Source: Gracilimonas sp.
GTDB taxonomy: Bacteria > Bacteroidota > Rhodothermia > Balneolales > Balneolaceae
DNA: 64,000 bases
Direction of reading: 5' to 3'
Assembly: GCF_014762685.1 (NCBI RefSeq)
Contig: NZ_JABURM010000006.1
Span: 422,384-486,383, forward strand
The notes under the pieces are model-generated. The model was not told the origin of the DNA, searched no databases, and saw nothing but the letters and a program-made list of their open reading frames with translations. Positions 8,155 to 17,604 of the stretch are shown here, in pieces. The position numbers and the translations under genes were made by a program. Each line of letters opens with the position of its first letter. Position 1 is the stretch's first letter.

Positions 8155-8831
8155 TCCTTAAATCGGTAGCCCACTCCTTTCACCGTTTCAATATAGTGAT
8201 CGCCCAGTTTTTCTCTGATCTTCCGGACATGAACGTCCACCGTGCGATCGACTACGTAAATATTATCACCCCACACCTTATTAAGAAGTGTCTGCCGGTC
8301 TCTTACTTTTCCTTTTCGGCTTGCTAAGTAATACAAAAGCTCAAACTCCTTCCTTGGCAGCTGAAATTCTTCCTCCCCTCGCGTTACTATATAACGATCC
8401 TTGTCTATGGAAAGATCATGAACATCAAGGCGGTTAATTTCTTCTTCCTCCGTGTCTTCAAAGCGACGCATAACCGCCTTTATCCTGGAGATCAATTTTG
8501 TGGTACTTATCGGCTTGGTTATGTAATCGTCCCCGCCCTTGTTTAGTCCTTCCACTTCTGTTTTTTCGTCACTCCGGGCTGTAAGAAAAATAATTGGAAT
8601 CGATTTAAGCTTATCATCCCCTCTCATTTTCTCAACCGCTTCCATACCATCCATTTTTGGCATCATGATATCCATGAGCACTAAATCCGGATTATGTTTC
8701 TTGGCTATTTCAATGCCTTCTTCCCCGTTTTCTGCCTTAAGAACATCAAAGCCTTCTTTTTTAAGATTGTATTCAATCAGGTCTAACAAGTCTTTTTCGT
8801 CATCAACTACGAGTATGGTTTTCTTAGCCAC
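8151..8831 (-). CDS. PhoB/OmpR-family response regulator
   Basis: A 226-residue regulator with a receiver domain (acidic pair D10-D11, phosphoacceptor D54 in LVLMDIMMPKMDG, conserved T/K at FLTARSDE and YITKPIS). A winged-helix DNA-binding domain follows, with typical motifs RKEFELLYYLASRKGKV and VDVHVRKIREKLG. The start codon is GTG (8829-8831). It is the first gene of the regulator-kinase pair and overlaps the kinase by 4 bases. By architecture it is PhoB-like, but no target sites are recognised nearby. Confidence 0.95.
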   Translation of the reverse strand: MAKKTILVVDDEKDLLDLIEYNLKKEGFDVLKAENGEEGIEIAKKHNPDLVLMDIMMPKMDGMEAVEKMRGDDKLKSIPIIFLTARSDEKTEVEGLNKGGDDYITKPISTTKLISRIKAVMRRFEDTEEEEINRLDVHDLSIDKDRYIVTRGEEEFQLPRKEFELLYYLASRKGKVRDRQTLLNKVWGDNIYVVDRTVDVHVRKIREKLGDHYIETVKGVGYRFKE

Positions 8832-8925
8832 GGGATTGGGATTTTGTTAGGGTTTCAGATATACAATGGTACTAATGTACTGCATTAATAGAAAATGTTC
8901 GGACGTTAAGAAATTGTTACCTGCC

Positions 8926-9552
8926 TCAGCCTAAAATAGAGCCAACTCCGGCCGGTTGATGCAACAACCATCCCGTTAAACTGTATCGAGGCACATTTGT
9001 TGTGAGTACTTCGTGTTCAATTACATCACTTTTAAAAACAAGCAGTCGTTTGGCTATCGGCTCAACCATAATTTCCTGTCCATCTTTAAAGATTACCAGT
9101 TCACCCCCATCTCCCTTCTTCCAGTTTTTGTTCAGATATATGAGAACGGTAATCTGCCGGTTTGAACGCTCCTTAAATTGATCTAAATGCTTGTGATAGT
9201 ACGAGCCGGCCGGATATTTGGCAATATGAAATTCTGAATCTGAGAGGCTTAAATAACAAAAACGTCTTAAGTTTTGAGAGAGCTCATCCATCAGTCCAAA
9301 AAAAGGAGAAATAGCTGTATCACGATTTTCATCGAGCCAGTAAATGAAATCTCCACGTATTTCAGCCTTTACCTGGAAATCATCTTGTGTACCAATGCCT
9401 GCTTTTTTCAATTTATCTGCTGCTTCCATTTCACCAAAAAAGTGCATGATATCAGCAAACAATTCATCACTGATGAAATCATCAACTATTACGAAATCAT
9501 TTTCGGCGAGACGGTCCATCCAGTCAAGCCATTGGTCGTTAGAGTATTTCAT
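8926..9552 (-). CDS. 2-oxoglutarate/Fe(II)-dependent oxygenase (prolyl 4-hydroxylase-like)
   Basis: A 208-residue double-stranded beta-helix oxygenase. The iron triad appears as H122 and D124 (YHKHLDQF) and H180 (VIEHEVL), with R189 as the likely 2-oxoglutarate contact. The sequence YPAGSYYHKHLDQF followed by ITVLIYLN is typical of bacterial SM-20/PHD-like prolyl hydroxylases. Substrate unknown; relatives hydroxylate proline in elongation factor Tu or other proteins. The gene is alone, with a TATCTTTA -7-like element about 45 bases upstream on its strand (9597-9604). Confidence 0.88.
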   Translation of the reverse strand: MKYSNDQWLDWMDRLAENDFVIVDDFISDELFADIMHFFGEMEAADKLKKAGIGTQDDFQVKAEIRGDFIYWLDENRDTAISPFFGLMDELSQNLRRFCYLSLSDSEFHIAKYPAGSYYHKHLDQFKERSNRQITVLIYLNKNWKKGDGGELVIFKDGQEIMVEPIAKRLLVFKSDVIEHEVLTTNVPRYSLTGWLLHQPAGVGSILG

Positions 9553-9695
9553 ACGCCTTTAATAGGATAAGTAGTTATTTTCTCTTGAGTCATATTAAAG
9601 ATACATTGTTTTTAAAAAGGAAAGAATAGGTTTATCCTATATTTTATTACCATGAAACCCCTTTCTTTTCAATAGGTTAACACTCATATTCCGTC

Positions 9696-11387
9696 ATGAA
9701 ATTTTTTACTTCACAGATTAGCTACTTCATTTCTAACCGGAATACCAAAACAAACATAAAACGGCTTATTCGTTTTGTATTGATTTTGTTCGCCATGATC
9801 ATTGTCTATGGCGTGCTCTTTCATGAGATCATGGAGTATGAAGGGCAAAAGCATTCCTGGGTCACCGGTTTTTACTGGACCCTAACCACTATGACCACCC
9901 TTGGTTTTGGAGACATCACTTTTACTTCCGACCTCGGGCGCATTTTTTCTGTGTTTGTGTTGATTTCAGGCGTTATTTCCCTGCTAATCATGCTTCCCTT
10001 TACCTTTATTGAATTTTTCTACGCTCCCTGGATGGAAGCTCAGCACCGGGCTCGTGCACCCCGGGAACTTCCAAAAGGAACCAAAGACCATATTATCATC
10101 ACTAGTTTTGATGCTGTTACAAAAGCTTTAATTCAAAAACTTGACCAGTATGGGCATGAATATGTTTTGCTGGTAAATGAGCTTGAACAAGCTCTTGAAT
10201 TGTATGACCAGGGCTATCGGGTCATGCTTGGGGAACCGGATGATCCGGAAGCCTACCTTAAAATGTATGTTAAAAAAGCAGCACTTGTTTTCACCGGTGG
10301 CACCGATATGTTTAATTCTAACGTTGCACATACCATCCGCGAATTTTCCGATGATGTAAAAATTATCTCTACGGCTAACTCTTACGATTCAATAGATCTG
10401 CTGAAATTAGCCGGAAGTGACCACGTTCTGCACATGGGTAACATTTTAGGACGGGCCTTATCACGTAGAACACTTGGGCAGGATGCCCGGGTCCATACCG
10501 TTGGAAGGTTTGGAAAATTAGTAATTGCAGAGGCAACCACATATGCCACTCCATTAGTTGGTAAAACATTAAAAGAAAGTCGTATTCGTGAAGATCTGGG
10601 CATTAATGTTGTTGGGGTTTGGGAAAGAGGAAATTTCAAAAGTGCCCATCCCGGAGTCGAAATTCATAATCATAGCGTTTTGGTACTCGCCGGTACGGTT
10701 GAACAACTACGAAAATATGATGAATTGTTTGGGATATACGGCGTAAGCGATGAACCGGTAGTTATTATTGGTGCCGGAAGAGTGGGCCGCGCCACCGCAC
10801 TTCATTTAAAACGGCGAAATATTAAGTATAAAATCATCGATAAAAATCCGGATCGTATTAAAGATTCTGCTCATTTTGTGTTTGGTGATGCCGCCGACCT
10901 TGATACCCTTAAAAAAGCCGGGATTGAGGAAGCCCCCAACGTCATTATCACTACAAATCAGGATGATGTAAATATTTATCTCACTATTTATTGTCGCAGC
11001 CTAAGGCCAAACATTCATATTGTTGCCCGCTCTACTTTAGAGCGAAATGTAAATACTCTTCATCGGGCAGGGGCCGATTTTGTGATGAGCTATGCTTCCA
11101 TGGGTGCCAATGCCATCTTCAACATTTTTGAGGAAAATGATATTGTGATGATTGCACAGGGGCTTAATGTATTTAGTTTAGATACTCCCAATAAACTTGT
11201 GGGCAAATCATTAATTCAATCTGATCTCCGAAACAAAACCGGATGTAATGTAATTGCTTATCAGGTTGACGGAGAACAGGATATCAACCCGGACCCCAAC
11301 AAGCCGATCCCTGAAAACAGTGAGATCATCTTAATTGGCCAGTCTGAAGATGAACAACGATTCATTGATTTCTATAAATCGGGCTGA
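9696..11387 (+). CDS. Two-TM potassium channel with tandem RCK (TrkA-N/TrkA-C) domains
   Basis: A 563-residue channel subunit. TM1 is at about residues 25-45, the pore helix and selectivity filter TLGFGD at 68-73, and TM2 at about 83-108. The long cytoplasmic part holds two RCK units. The first has a degenerate Rossmann motif (about 125-320). The second has a canonical one at VVIIGAGRVGRATA (about 350 on) and ends in a TrkA-C-like segment (LVGKSLIQSDLRNKTGC). Like MthK, such subunits assemble as tetramers gated by ligands such as Ca2+, Na+, ATP/ADP or NAD(H). Its 3' end overlaps the convergent cstA by 16 bases. Confidence 0.93.
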   Translation: MKFFTSQISYFISNRNTKTNIKRLIRFVLILFAMIIVYGVLFHEIMEYEGQKHSWVTGFYWTLTTMTTLGFGDITFTSDLGRIFSVFVLISGVISLLIMLPFTFIEFFYAPWMEAQHRARAPRELPKGTKDHIIITSFDAVTKALIQKLDQYGHEYVLLVNELEQALELYDQGYRVMLGEPDDPEAYLKMYVKKAALVFTGGTDMFNSNVAHTIREFSDDVKIISTANSYDSIDLLKLAGSDHVLHMGNILGRALSRRTLGQDARVHTVGRFGKLVIAEATTYATPLVGKTLKESRIREDLGINVVGVWERGNFKSAHPGVEIHNHSVLVLAGTVEQLRKYDELFGIYGVSDEPVVIIGAGRVGRATALHLKRRNIKYKIIDKNPDRIKDSAHFVFGDAADLDTLKKAGIEEAPNVIITTNQDDVNIYLTIYCRSLRPNIHIVARSTLERNVNTLHRAGADFVMSYASMGANAIFNIFEENDIVMIAQGLNVFSLDTPNKLVGKSLIQSDLRNKTGCNVIAYQVDGEQDINPDPNKPIPENSEIILIGQSEDEQRFIDFYKSG

Positions 11388-13105
11388 CCCTTTTCTTTGC
11401 GTACCAACGTCACGGCTTCTAAAATAATCCAAATGGTGAACCCGAGGATGATGGCACCAAAAATAAAAAGCAGCATGTTGGAATCATTGCTTCCCCATCC
11501 CGACCAATCAAAGATCACTTGTTCGGTCATAGCCCAGAGTGTCATGATCATTAAAAAGACCATCGGAATTAACGTATAAATAATAGAACGGCCTTGTCGC
11601 TTCAGCCAGATGGTAACCAGTAACAAACTGATTCCAGCAAGTAACTGATTGGATGTTCCAAACAACGGCCATAATAAATATCCGCCGGAGCCTAATCCGC
11701 GCGGGCCTTCGGGAAGTAAAACCAAGGCCGCACTCGCTCCCACCGCGATCAAAGTAGACGTATGTACCTTCGTGAGGGGCTTGATTTTATATTCTTCCCC
11801 AAGTTCGTTGAGGATATAGCGCATCAGTCGAACGGAAGTATCAAGGGTAGTTGCAGCAAAGCTGATCACAATGACTGCAATGATGGTTTTAGCGGCTTCC
11901 AGCGGAATGAGTAATGCCGTTGCGAGCTGAGCCGCTCCTTCCACAAAAATATTTAATCCCACGGCCCCCGCCTCAGAAAAGGAATGATATACATCCATGA
12001 ATTCCCCTGAGGTGTTGAAATAGGTTACAACTGCCACAATGGTGATTAAAGCGAGAGAACCTTCACCGATCGCTCCCAAATATCCCACAAAACGGGCATC
12101 AGTTTCTTTATCCAGCTGTTTTGCGGTGGTTCCGGAAGAAACCAGTCCATGGAACCCTGAAATAGCTCCACATGCAATGGTAATGAAAAGCAGCGGAAAC
12201 CAGCTTACATCCGTGGCTTCCACATTGGTGGTTGGGGCGGTGATCTCCGGATTACTGATAAACAATCCCAGGTATAAAATTCCCAAACCCAGCACTAACT
12301 GATATGCATTGATCAAATCTCTGGGTTGAAGCAATTTCCAAACGGGAAGAGTAGAAGCAAAATACACATAGATCATTAAAACCGTGATCCACACAAAGAA
12401 TGCCATCTCGATTCCTGTCAGCCCAAAAAGGACAATATTTTCAGCCCCCCCAAAATACTGTATCAGGTCAATTTGCAGAACCGGAACATAACTGGCGATA
12501 ATGGCCGTGAAGTACATCACAAAAAGAACAATCACGGATGGAATCACCATATTTCCCGTCTTTCTATATGCCCGAACACCGATCCAGATAGCTAAAGGAA
12601 TTTGAATAAAAATGGAAAGAACCGTTGCCGGGAAATTGATAAAGAGATTGGAAATCACCCACGCAAAAACCGCGTTCACCATTAAAACGAGAATCAAAAT
12701 GATAAACAGGAAAAGCAGCTTGGCCCTATGGCCTACTAATTTATTTGCGAGCGTTCCTACCGACTGGCCTTTATGTCGGACTGATAAAACCATCGTTCCA
12801 AAGTCATGAACTCCGGCAGCTAAGATGGTTCCGAATACCACCCACAACATGGCCGGCAGCCATCCCCAGTACACCGCTATGGCCGGACCAACAATAGGTG
12901 CGGCTCCTGCTATGGAAGTGAAATGATGTCCCAGCAGAACGAATTTATTGGCCGGCACATAATCCACATCATCCTTGAACTCATGGGCCGGCGTCATATA
13001 ATCCGGGTTGAGTTGATAGATCTTTTCAGCCAGGAATTTGGAATAATATCTGTATCCAATAAAGAAAAGAAAAAGCGATAAGGCTGCGACCCAACTTGCT
13101 TGCAT
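11372..13105 (-). CDS. cstA: Carbon starvation protein CstA, peptide/pyruvate transporter family
   Basis: A 577-residue integral membrane protein with about 16 hydrophobic segments. It carries the CstA N-terminal signature around FVLLGHHFTSIAGAAPIVGPA and a second hallmark at ISGFHGLVSSGTTAKQL. CstA-family proteins (CstA, BtsT/YjiY) import peptides or pyruvate under carbon limitation. The single-gene unit overlaps the K+ channel gene tail to tail, so their transcripts could interfere. A short region of REP-like hairpins lies upstream. The choice between peptides and pyruvate is not settled by sequence. Confidence 0.93.
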   Translation of the reverse strand: MQASWVAALSLFLFFIGYRYYSKFLAEKIYQLNPDYMTPAHEFKDDVDYVPANKFVLLGHHFTSIAGAAPIVGPAIAVYWGWLPAMLWVVFGTILAAGVHDFGTMVLSVRHKGQSVGTLANKLVGHRAKLLFLFIILILVLMVNAVFAWVISNLFINFPATVLSIFIQIPLAIWIGVRAYRKTGNMVIPSVIVLFVMYFTAIIASYVPVLQIDLIQYFGGAENIVLFGLTGIEMAFFVWITVLMIYVYFASTLPVWKLLQPRDLINAYQLVLGLGILYLGLFISNPEITAPTTNVEATDVSWFPLLFITIACGAISGFHGLVSSGTTAKQLDKETDARFVGYLGAIGEGSLALITIVAVVTYFNTSGEFMDVYHSFSEAGAVGLNIFVEGAAQLATALLIPLEAAKTIIAVIVISFAATTLDTSVRLMRYILNELGEEYKIKPLTKVHTSTLIAVGASAALVLLPEGPRGLGSGGYLLWPLFGTSNQLLAGISLLLVTIWLKRQGRSIIYTLIPMVFLMIMTLWAMTEQVIFDWSGWGSNDSNMLLFIFGAIILGFTIWIILEAVTLVRKEKGQPDL

Positions 13106-13243
13106 AAATTTATTACGGATTAATTTTTATGAACTCTAATTAACTGCGCTTTAATTACTATTTTTCGCTTTCTGATGCAAGCTTCTTGTGCCATACTAAC
13201 TCTAAAATCAGAGTGGTTTTATTAAACGCGATCCAGCCTTATA

Positions 13244-13369
13244 CTTCGACCTCTCCTTCTCAAGGAGAGGCTTTTCCGTTATTTATAATAATTTTGCTAC
13301 TATTTCATATATCAGAGATTAATCAACGAGTCCTTCTCCTTGCTAAGGAGAAGACAGAAGAGGTCGAAG
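13244..13369. repeat. Inverted pair of REP-like hairpins
   Basis: Two hairpin units face each other. The left unit starts CTTCGACCTC (13244-13253) and contains CCTCTCCTT/AAGGAGAGG. The right unit contains CTTCTCCTT/AAGGAGAAG (13333-13353) and ends GAGGTCGAAG (13360-13369). The outer 10-mers are perfect inverted copies. A conserved outer word plus an inner palindrome in head-to-head pairs is the layout of REP/BIME elements. It fills most of the gap between cstA and the DUF3820 gene. Confidence 0.75.
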
Positions 13370-13392
13370 AAACGAATTATCAAATCTAAACA

Positions 13393-13626
13393 ATGCACGA
13401 TCCTAATTTTCTTATAAAGCTGGTTCAAACCAAAATGCCTTTTGGTCAATACAAGGATCGGTATATCACCGGGTTGCCGGTGCATTATCTGGAATGGTTT
13501 TCGAGGCAGGGTTGGCCAAATGGACAGCTCGGGCAATATTTAGCGACCATGTTTGAGATAAAAACCAACGGATTGGATGATATTTTGAAACCCATTATTC
13601 GGAAGCATAGAAATTCGCGGTATTGA
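13393..13626 (+). CDS. DUF3820 family small protein
   Basis: A 77-residue protein with the DUF3820 pattern: MPFGQYKDRYITGLPVHYLEWF, then a hydrophobic helix and a basic C-terminus (IIRKHRNSRY). The same fold piece appears at the C-terminus of some exonuclease-like proteins, and the family has been called a putative quorum-sensing-regulated virulence factor; no function is established. The gene stands alone directly after the REP-like hairpins, and the next gene is convergent. Confidence 0.82.
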   Translation: MHDPNFLIKLVQTKMPFGQYKDRYITGLPVHYLEWFSRQGWPNGQLGQYLATMFEIKTNGLDDILKPIIRKHRNSRY

Positions 13627-13711
13627 GATGGGAATGGAACGTGGATGAGGTGGATTGGGCAGATGGTAGCTGATTTGTTTTTTAAAAACTAAAGATCACT
13701 TTGATGGCTTA

Positions 13712-14809
13712 TCAAAAAACCCGGGTTCCCAATCGCTTGGGCTCAGCTGTTGAAGTTGAGTCTATTTCAAAGTTGATGATCCCTAAAACCAGCCCGTCAT
13801 TTGTGATCACATCAACTTTCCACTCTCCCTCCATCATTTTGTTTTTGACGGTATAACCACGGAATCCACCTTCCCGGCCACCGGTTATTTCGAATCCAAT
13901 TTCATCGATTACTTCCCATTGATTGGTATGCGGACTAAACCATTTCCATCGATGTAATACCGATTCACTAAGTTTTGAAGGAGCAAAAATACTTGTGAAA
14001 ACATATACATCAGAACCCGTCTCGTATGAGAATTCATGCCGGTTATCTCTCCACATTTTATACCAGGGGTTTTGCTCATAGGTCACAAAGTATTCATCCG
14101 TTTCAATATTACGTTCAACATTATGAGCTACCAGTCCTGATTCCATCGCCAGGGGAACGGGTGGAATCAAATTGAAGAAATAGAAGACATTGATAAGCAG
14201 GTAAATCCCAAGTATCAAACCGGACATTTTGCCCATGCTGATTTCCTTTTGAGTAGAAGGACTTGTGTTGTAGATAAAAATGATGAGGGCCAGTGTAATT
14301 CCCAAACTTATGGTTCCTGAAAGCATAAAAAGAAAAGTATTCATGCTATTTACAATCATTGGAATAAAGAATGTGAAGAAGGTAAAATTCACAAAAAAAT
14401 AAGCACTGAACTGCAGATATTTATTGGAAATCCGTTTTTTGAGCAGTTCATTGGCAAACAGTAATACTAACAGGATTATGAAAAAGCTGATGGTTTTGGA
14501 AAAGGAAACACTCCGCGAATAATAGATGACATACGCACTGCACAATCCCCCCAGAAAAAACTGAATGGCTAAAGGCAGATAATCTTCATATTTCTCAAAA
14601 AAGGTTCCCTTCCATTTATCATCCCCGGAGAGATTGAACAGGTATAAGCATAGTGTCAGTGAGGTAAGATAGGTGCATAAAATAACCTGATCATACAGAC
14701 GATCGATCCGGCCCAGGGTGAGTGAATCCCACAAAAAACCCATCATAAAAAATATCACCGGCAGGTACCGCTGATTCGCCCTCACAAAAGCCTGATATCG
14801 TTTAACCAT
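13712..14809 (-). CDS. Membrane protein with C-terminal DUF2914 domain
   Basis: A 365-residue protein. The first about 225 residues form eight or so transmembrane helices. The rest is a soluble beta-rich domain with the DUF2914 pattern: VFTSIFAPSKLSESVLHRW, then FEITGGREGGFRGYTVK and GEWKVDVITNDGLVLGIINF. DUF2914 is usually found in exported or envelope proteins and its role is unknown. The downstream neighbour is convergent (DUF3820); the CPBP gene lies 54 bases upstream on the same strand, so they may share a transcript. Confidence 0.85.
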   Translation of the reverse strand: MVKRYQAFVRANQRYLPVIFFMMGFLWDSLTLGRIDRLYDQVILCTYLTSLTLCLYLFNLSGDDKWKGTFFEKYEDYLPLAIQFFLGGLCSAYVIYYSRSVSFSKTISFFIILLVLLFANELLKKRISNKYLQFSAYFFVNFTFFTFFIPMIVNSMNTFLFMLSGTISLGITLALIIFIYNTSPSTQKEISMGKMSGLILGIYLLINVFYFFNLIPPVPLAMESGLVAHNVERNIETDEYFVTYEQNPWYKMWRDNRHEFSYETGSDVYVFTSIFAPSKLSESVLHRWKWFSPHTNQWEVIDEIGFEITGGREGGFRGYTVKNKMMEGEWKVDVITNDGLVLGIINFEIDSTSTAEPKRLGTRVF

Positions 14810-14863
14810 TTTTGATTATATGAATACTGAATTTAACCGGATTTAAGATAGGGTAGGTATGGC

Positions 14864-15478
14864 TCAATTAGAAATTGCTTCTTTTCTCTGAATAACCTGA
14901 AGCATTATCAGATCATAAACCGAATGGGCAATCATGGCAGAGATCAAACCAATATACTCAAAAAGAAATCCCAGCATAAAACTGAGTCCAAACATCATTA
15001 ATCCAAAAAGAATATGTCCGGGTGATTTGAATTTGAAATATCCGTGAATGGCAATAAAGATGAAGGATGTTAGCGTATTCCCGAGCAAAGGCTGGATAGC
15101 TCCGCGAAATAATAATTCCTCTCCGGCTCCTGCAAACAATGAAACCTGAGTATTATCAAAAAAAGAAAAGTTAGCTTTTGATAAAGCCTCAAAAATGGTG
15201 AAATCGGACAATACTTTAGATACGGGTGGCAGGTTGATGACAATAAAAATTAATCCCGCGGCTCCACAGCCGGCCGCCAACCCAATACCCACTTGTTCCC
15301 AATCAAGAAACGTACTTTCAAAAATTTCATTCAATCCGCCTTCATGCCAGTACCGGATAATCAGAAATGAAAAGAATACGTAGATATTAGCTGAAACCAC
15401 CGACATTATAAGCAGCCTTCCGGTGGTCAGTCCGGACAGTTCATTATTTGTTTGTTCAGGCCGGGTTTCATTTTCCAT
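14864..15478 (-). CDS. CPBP-family intramembrane metalloprotease (CAAX/Abi-type)
   Basis: About 204 residues from the ATG at 15476-15478 (MENETRPEQ). The frame is open further upstream to 15562, but that extension runs through an intergenic hairpin and is poor as protein, so the shorter start is preferred. Several transmembrane helices surround the motif GAGEELLFRGAIQPLLG (EExxxR). Later conserved His-containing motifs are HGYFKF and HSVYDL. Family members cleave prenylated or membrane proteins, and some act in bacteriocin self-immunity. No bacteriocin-like gene is visible nearby, so the substrate is unknown. Confidence 0.87.
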   Translation of the reverse strand: MENETRPEQTNNELSGLTTGRLLIMSVVSANIYVFFSFLIIRYWHEGGLNEIFESTFLDWEQVGIGLAAGCGAAGLIFIVINLPPVSKVLSDFTIFEALSKANFSFFDNTQVSLFAGAGEELLFRGAIQPLLGNTLTSFIFIAIHGYFKFKSPGHILFGLMMFGLSFMLGFLFEYIGLISAMIAHSVYDLIMLQVIQRKEAISN

Positions 15479-15535
15479 GAAACCAAAATAAGGTGGAGAG
15501 TTGTAAGCTGAAAGTAGGGTTATGGACGCGAATAT

Positions 15536-15560
15536 GTTGGATTTTAATTCAAAATCCAAC
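15536..15560. repeat. Intergenic perfect hairpin between purM and the CPBP gene
   Basis: GTTGGATTTT and AAAATCCAAC form a perfect 10-bp stem around a 5-base loop. It lies just downstream of the purM stop on the minus strand and has no following T run, so it is not a typical intrinsic terminator. The flanking minus-strand sequence AAATGAGGAATG resembles the palindrome at 47972-48055, suggesting a related repeat family. Confidence 0.6.
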
Positions 15561-15570
15561 ATTCCTCATT

Positions 15571-16578
15571 TCAAATTACAGAACCAACCTCAAAAACCTC
15601 TTCCCCCAACTCCTCAGCCTTTTTCTTAACCGCATCCGCTTTACTTTCAGAAACCACAGCGATCAATCCAATTCCTAAATTGAAAGTCGCTTGCATATCC
15701 TCTTCGGGGACGTTACCGATTTCCTTAATCATTTTATATACAGGTGGACGTTCCCAGGCCTCCCAGTCAATATCCAGTTTCATTCCTTCGGGGAGAATCC
15801 GTTTGGTGTTACCCACAATGCCACCTCCGGTTATGTGAGAAAATCCGTTTACGCCGGGCAATTCTTTTAATTCAGTGATAAGCGATAAATACGAACGGTG
15901 CACTTTCAGTAATTCATCCCCAACCGTACTGCCCAGTTCCTCCACATAATTTTCGACCTTGTATTTACTGAAGAGGACTTTCCGGGCCAAAGAATATCCA
16001 TTGGTATGCAATCCCGAACTTTTGAATCCCAGCAGAACATCTCCTTTTTGAATATCAGCTCCATTGATCACTTTATCTTCATCCACAATTCCAACGATGG
16101 TTCCGGCCAGGTCAAATTCACCGGCATCATAAATATCCGGCATTTCGGCAGTTTCTCCCCCGATCAGCGCTACTCCATTTTCTTTACAGGCTTTGGCAAA
16201 TCCTTTTACCACATCTACCCCAACATGCTGTTCCAGCTTTCCGGTTGAGAAATAATCGAGGAAGAACAGTGGTTTGGCTCCACATACAGCAATGTCATTC
16301 ACACAGTGATTTACCAGATCCTGACCAACGGTATCATACTTTCCGGCTTTAAAAGCCACAATCAATTTAGTACCAACCCCATCCACCGAACTTATGAAAA
16401 CGGGTTTTTTATAGGAGCCGAGATCAGGTTTAAAAAATCCTCCAAACCCTCCAATGTTATGTAGTACTTCCGGTCCGTGGGTATCCTTCACCACTCCTTT
16501 GATAGATTCCACCATTTCTTCCCCGGCTTTGATATCTACACCGGAATCTTTGTATGTAAATTGCTTCTTGTCACTCAT
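15571..16578 (-). CDS. purM: Phosphoribosylformylglycinamidine cyclo-ligase
   Basis: A 335-residue AIR synthetase that closes the imidazole ring in purine synthesis (FGAM plus ATP to AIR). Motifs seen are YKDSGVDIKAGEE at the N-terminus, SVDGVGTKLIVA, GGETAEMPDIY and the glycine-rich GFSHITGGGIVGN. Length is typical. purS and purQ, the subunits of the preceding step, are at 52.2-53.5 kb. The start at 16576-16578 fits the conserved N-terminus. Confidence 0.97.
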   Translation of the reverse strand: MSDKKQFTYKDSGVDIKAGEEMVESIKGVVKDTHGPEVLHNIGGFGGFFKPDLGSYKKPVFISSVDGVGTKLIVAFKAGKYDTVGQDLVNHCVNDIAVCGAKPLFFLDYFSTGKLEQHVGVDVVKGFAKACKENGVALIGGETAEMPDIYDAGEFDLAGTIVGIVDEDKVINGADIQKGDVLLGFKSSGLHTNGYSLARKVLFSKYKVENYVEELGSTVGDELLKVHRSYLSLITELKELPGVNGFSHITGGGIVGNTKRILPEGMKLDIDWEAWERPPVYKMIKEIGNVPEEDMQATFNLGIGLIAVVSESKADAVKKKAEELGEEVFEVGSVI

Positions 16579-16667
16579 GCGATCGCTGATTTCACTGATT
16601 TCGTTGATTATTTTAGTGTCTGACCTTTATCTGATAAACATATTTTTTCATCCGACTTATCACTTCA

Positions 16668-17186
16668 TCACTTTTGACTTTGAGTTACTAACCGAATATG
16701 TGCTAAATGATGATTGGAGTGCCAGGCATACAAAGCAGCTGATTTTGCTAAACTGAAACTTCCTGCTTCCGGATTTATATATGTTCTTTTCCATTGTTCA
16801 TCATCCAGACTTTGATAAATTCGCACCATTTTTTCATGGGTATTTTCCAGCATATCAAGCGTGAGCTCCAGGGGAATTTCAAACTGGAATTCTATATCTA
16901 CCCAGCCATCCTGGTCATAAGGTCGAATGGTGGGATTATCTTCAGTTAAAGCCAACTTTAAGCGCATAATGGCATTGGAATGACTATCCAATAAATGACT
17001 AATTACCTGTCTTACGGTCCAGCCTCCCTCACGATAGGAAGAAAGCAATACATCATCTGAGCAACCGTCAATTTCATTTCGGATACGTTCAGGTAATAGT
17101 GCAATATCATCCAGCCATTGCTCAAGTTGATCTGAACTGTAATCTTCTGAAAAAGTAAGTTTGCCTATAGGAAATTGTTTATTCAT
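16668..17186 (-). CDS. DinB/YfiT-family putative metal-dependent hydrolase or thiol transferase
   Basis: A 172-residue four-helix protein with the YfiT pattern: YREGGWTVRQVISHLLDSH, RLKLALTEDNPTIRPYDQDGW and a C-terminal YAWHSNHHLAHI. The three His clusters (HLLDSH and HSNHHLAH) suit the metal site of DinB-fold proteins. Some relatives are bacillithiol S-transferases (BstA); others were named hydrolases from structure. Bacillithiol use occurs in some Bacteroidota relatives, so either role is possible. It is transcribed away from the candidate oriC on its left side. Confidence 0.85.
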   Translation of the reverse strand: MNKQFPIGKLTFSEDYSSDQLEQWLDDIALLPERIRNEIDGCSDDVLLSSYREGGWTVRQVISHLLDSHSNAIMRLKLALTEDNPTIRPYDQDGWVDIEFQFEIPLELTLDMLENTHEKMVRIYQSLDDEQWKRTYINPEAGSFSLAKSAALYAWHSNHHLAHIRLVTQSQK

Positions 17187-17313
17187 AACACATAAATTTG
17201 TTACACAAATATAGAATCTTTGAAAGAGTGTTTTGAGAACTTTTTCTCATACTTTTCCACACCAGAATATTATAAAAATGAGATTGATAAATTTTAGTAG
17301 TAGTAATAGAGCG

Positions 17314-17330
17314 TGTGGATAAGTGGATAA
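17314..17330 (-). promoter_or_regulatory. Two overlapping DnaA boxes
   Basis: TGTGGATAA (17314-17322) is the exact reverse complement of the DnaA box TTATCCACA. AGTGGATAA (17322-17330) overlaps it by one base with a single mismatch. The two lie in tandem in the same orientation, as expected for cooperative DnaA binding. Confidence 0.85.
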
Positions 17331-17583
17331 CTTTTTTATCCTGATTTAATTTCGAAGCCCTTAAAACATGTGGATAGTTTTGTGAGTAACTCGAGTATAA
17401 AAATCAATCACTTATCAAGTTTTGATTTTAATTACTAACATCTGCATATATATTCTACATAAAATCATCAAAAAACTCATCAACACTAAAAGTTATTCTT
17501 TTTGAATGTTGATTAAGCGAAAAGAATGTGGAAACTTGTGTACAACTTTGGGGCATTTAAGTTATCCAACTTTTATTAATGAG

Positions 17584-17604
17584 TAATCCACATAGTAATC
17601 CACA
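17584..17604 (+). promoter_or_regulatory. Tandem direct DnaA boxes next to dtd
   Basis: TAATCCACA occurs twice, at 17584-17592 and 17596-17604, each one mismatch from TTATCCACA, in direct orientation opposite to the boxes at 17314-17377. They end 12 bases before the dtd start, so DnaA binding here may also affect dtd transcription. Confidence 0.8.
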
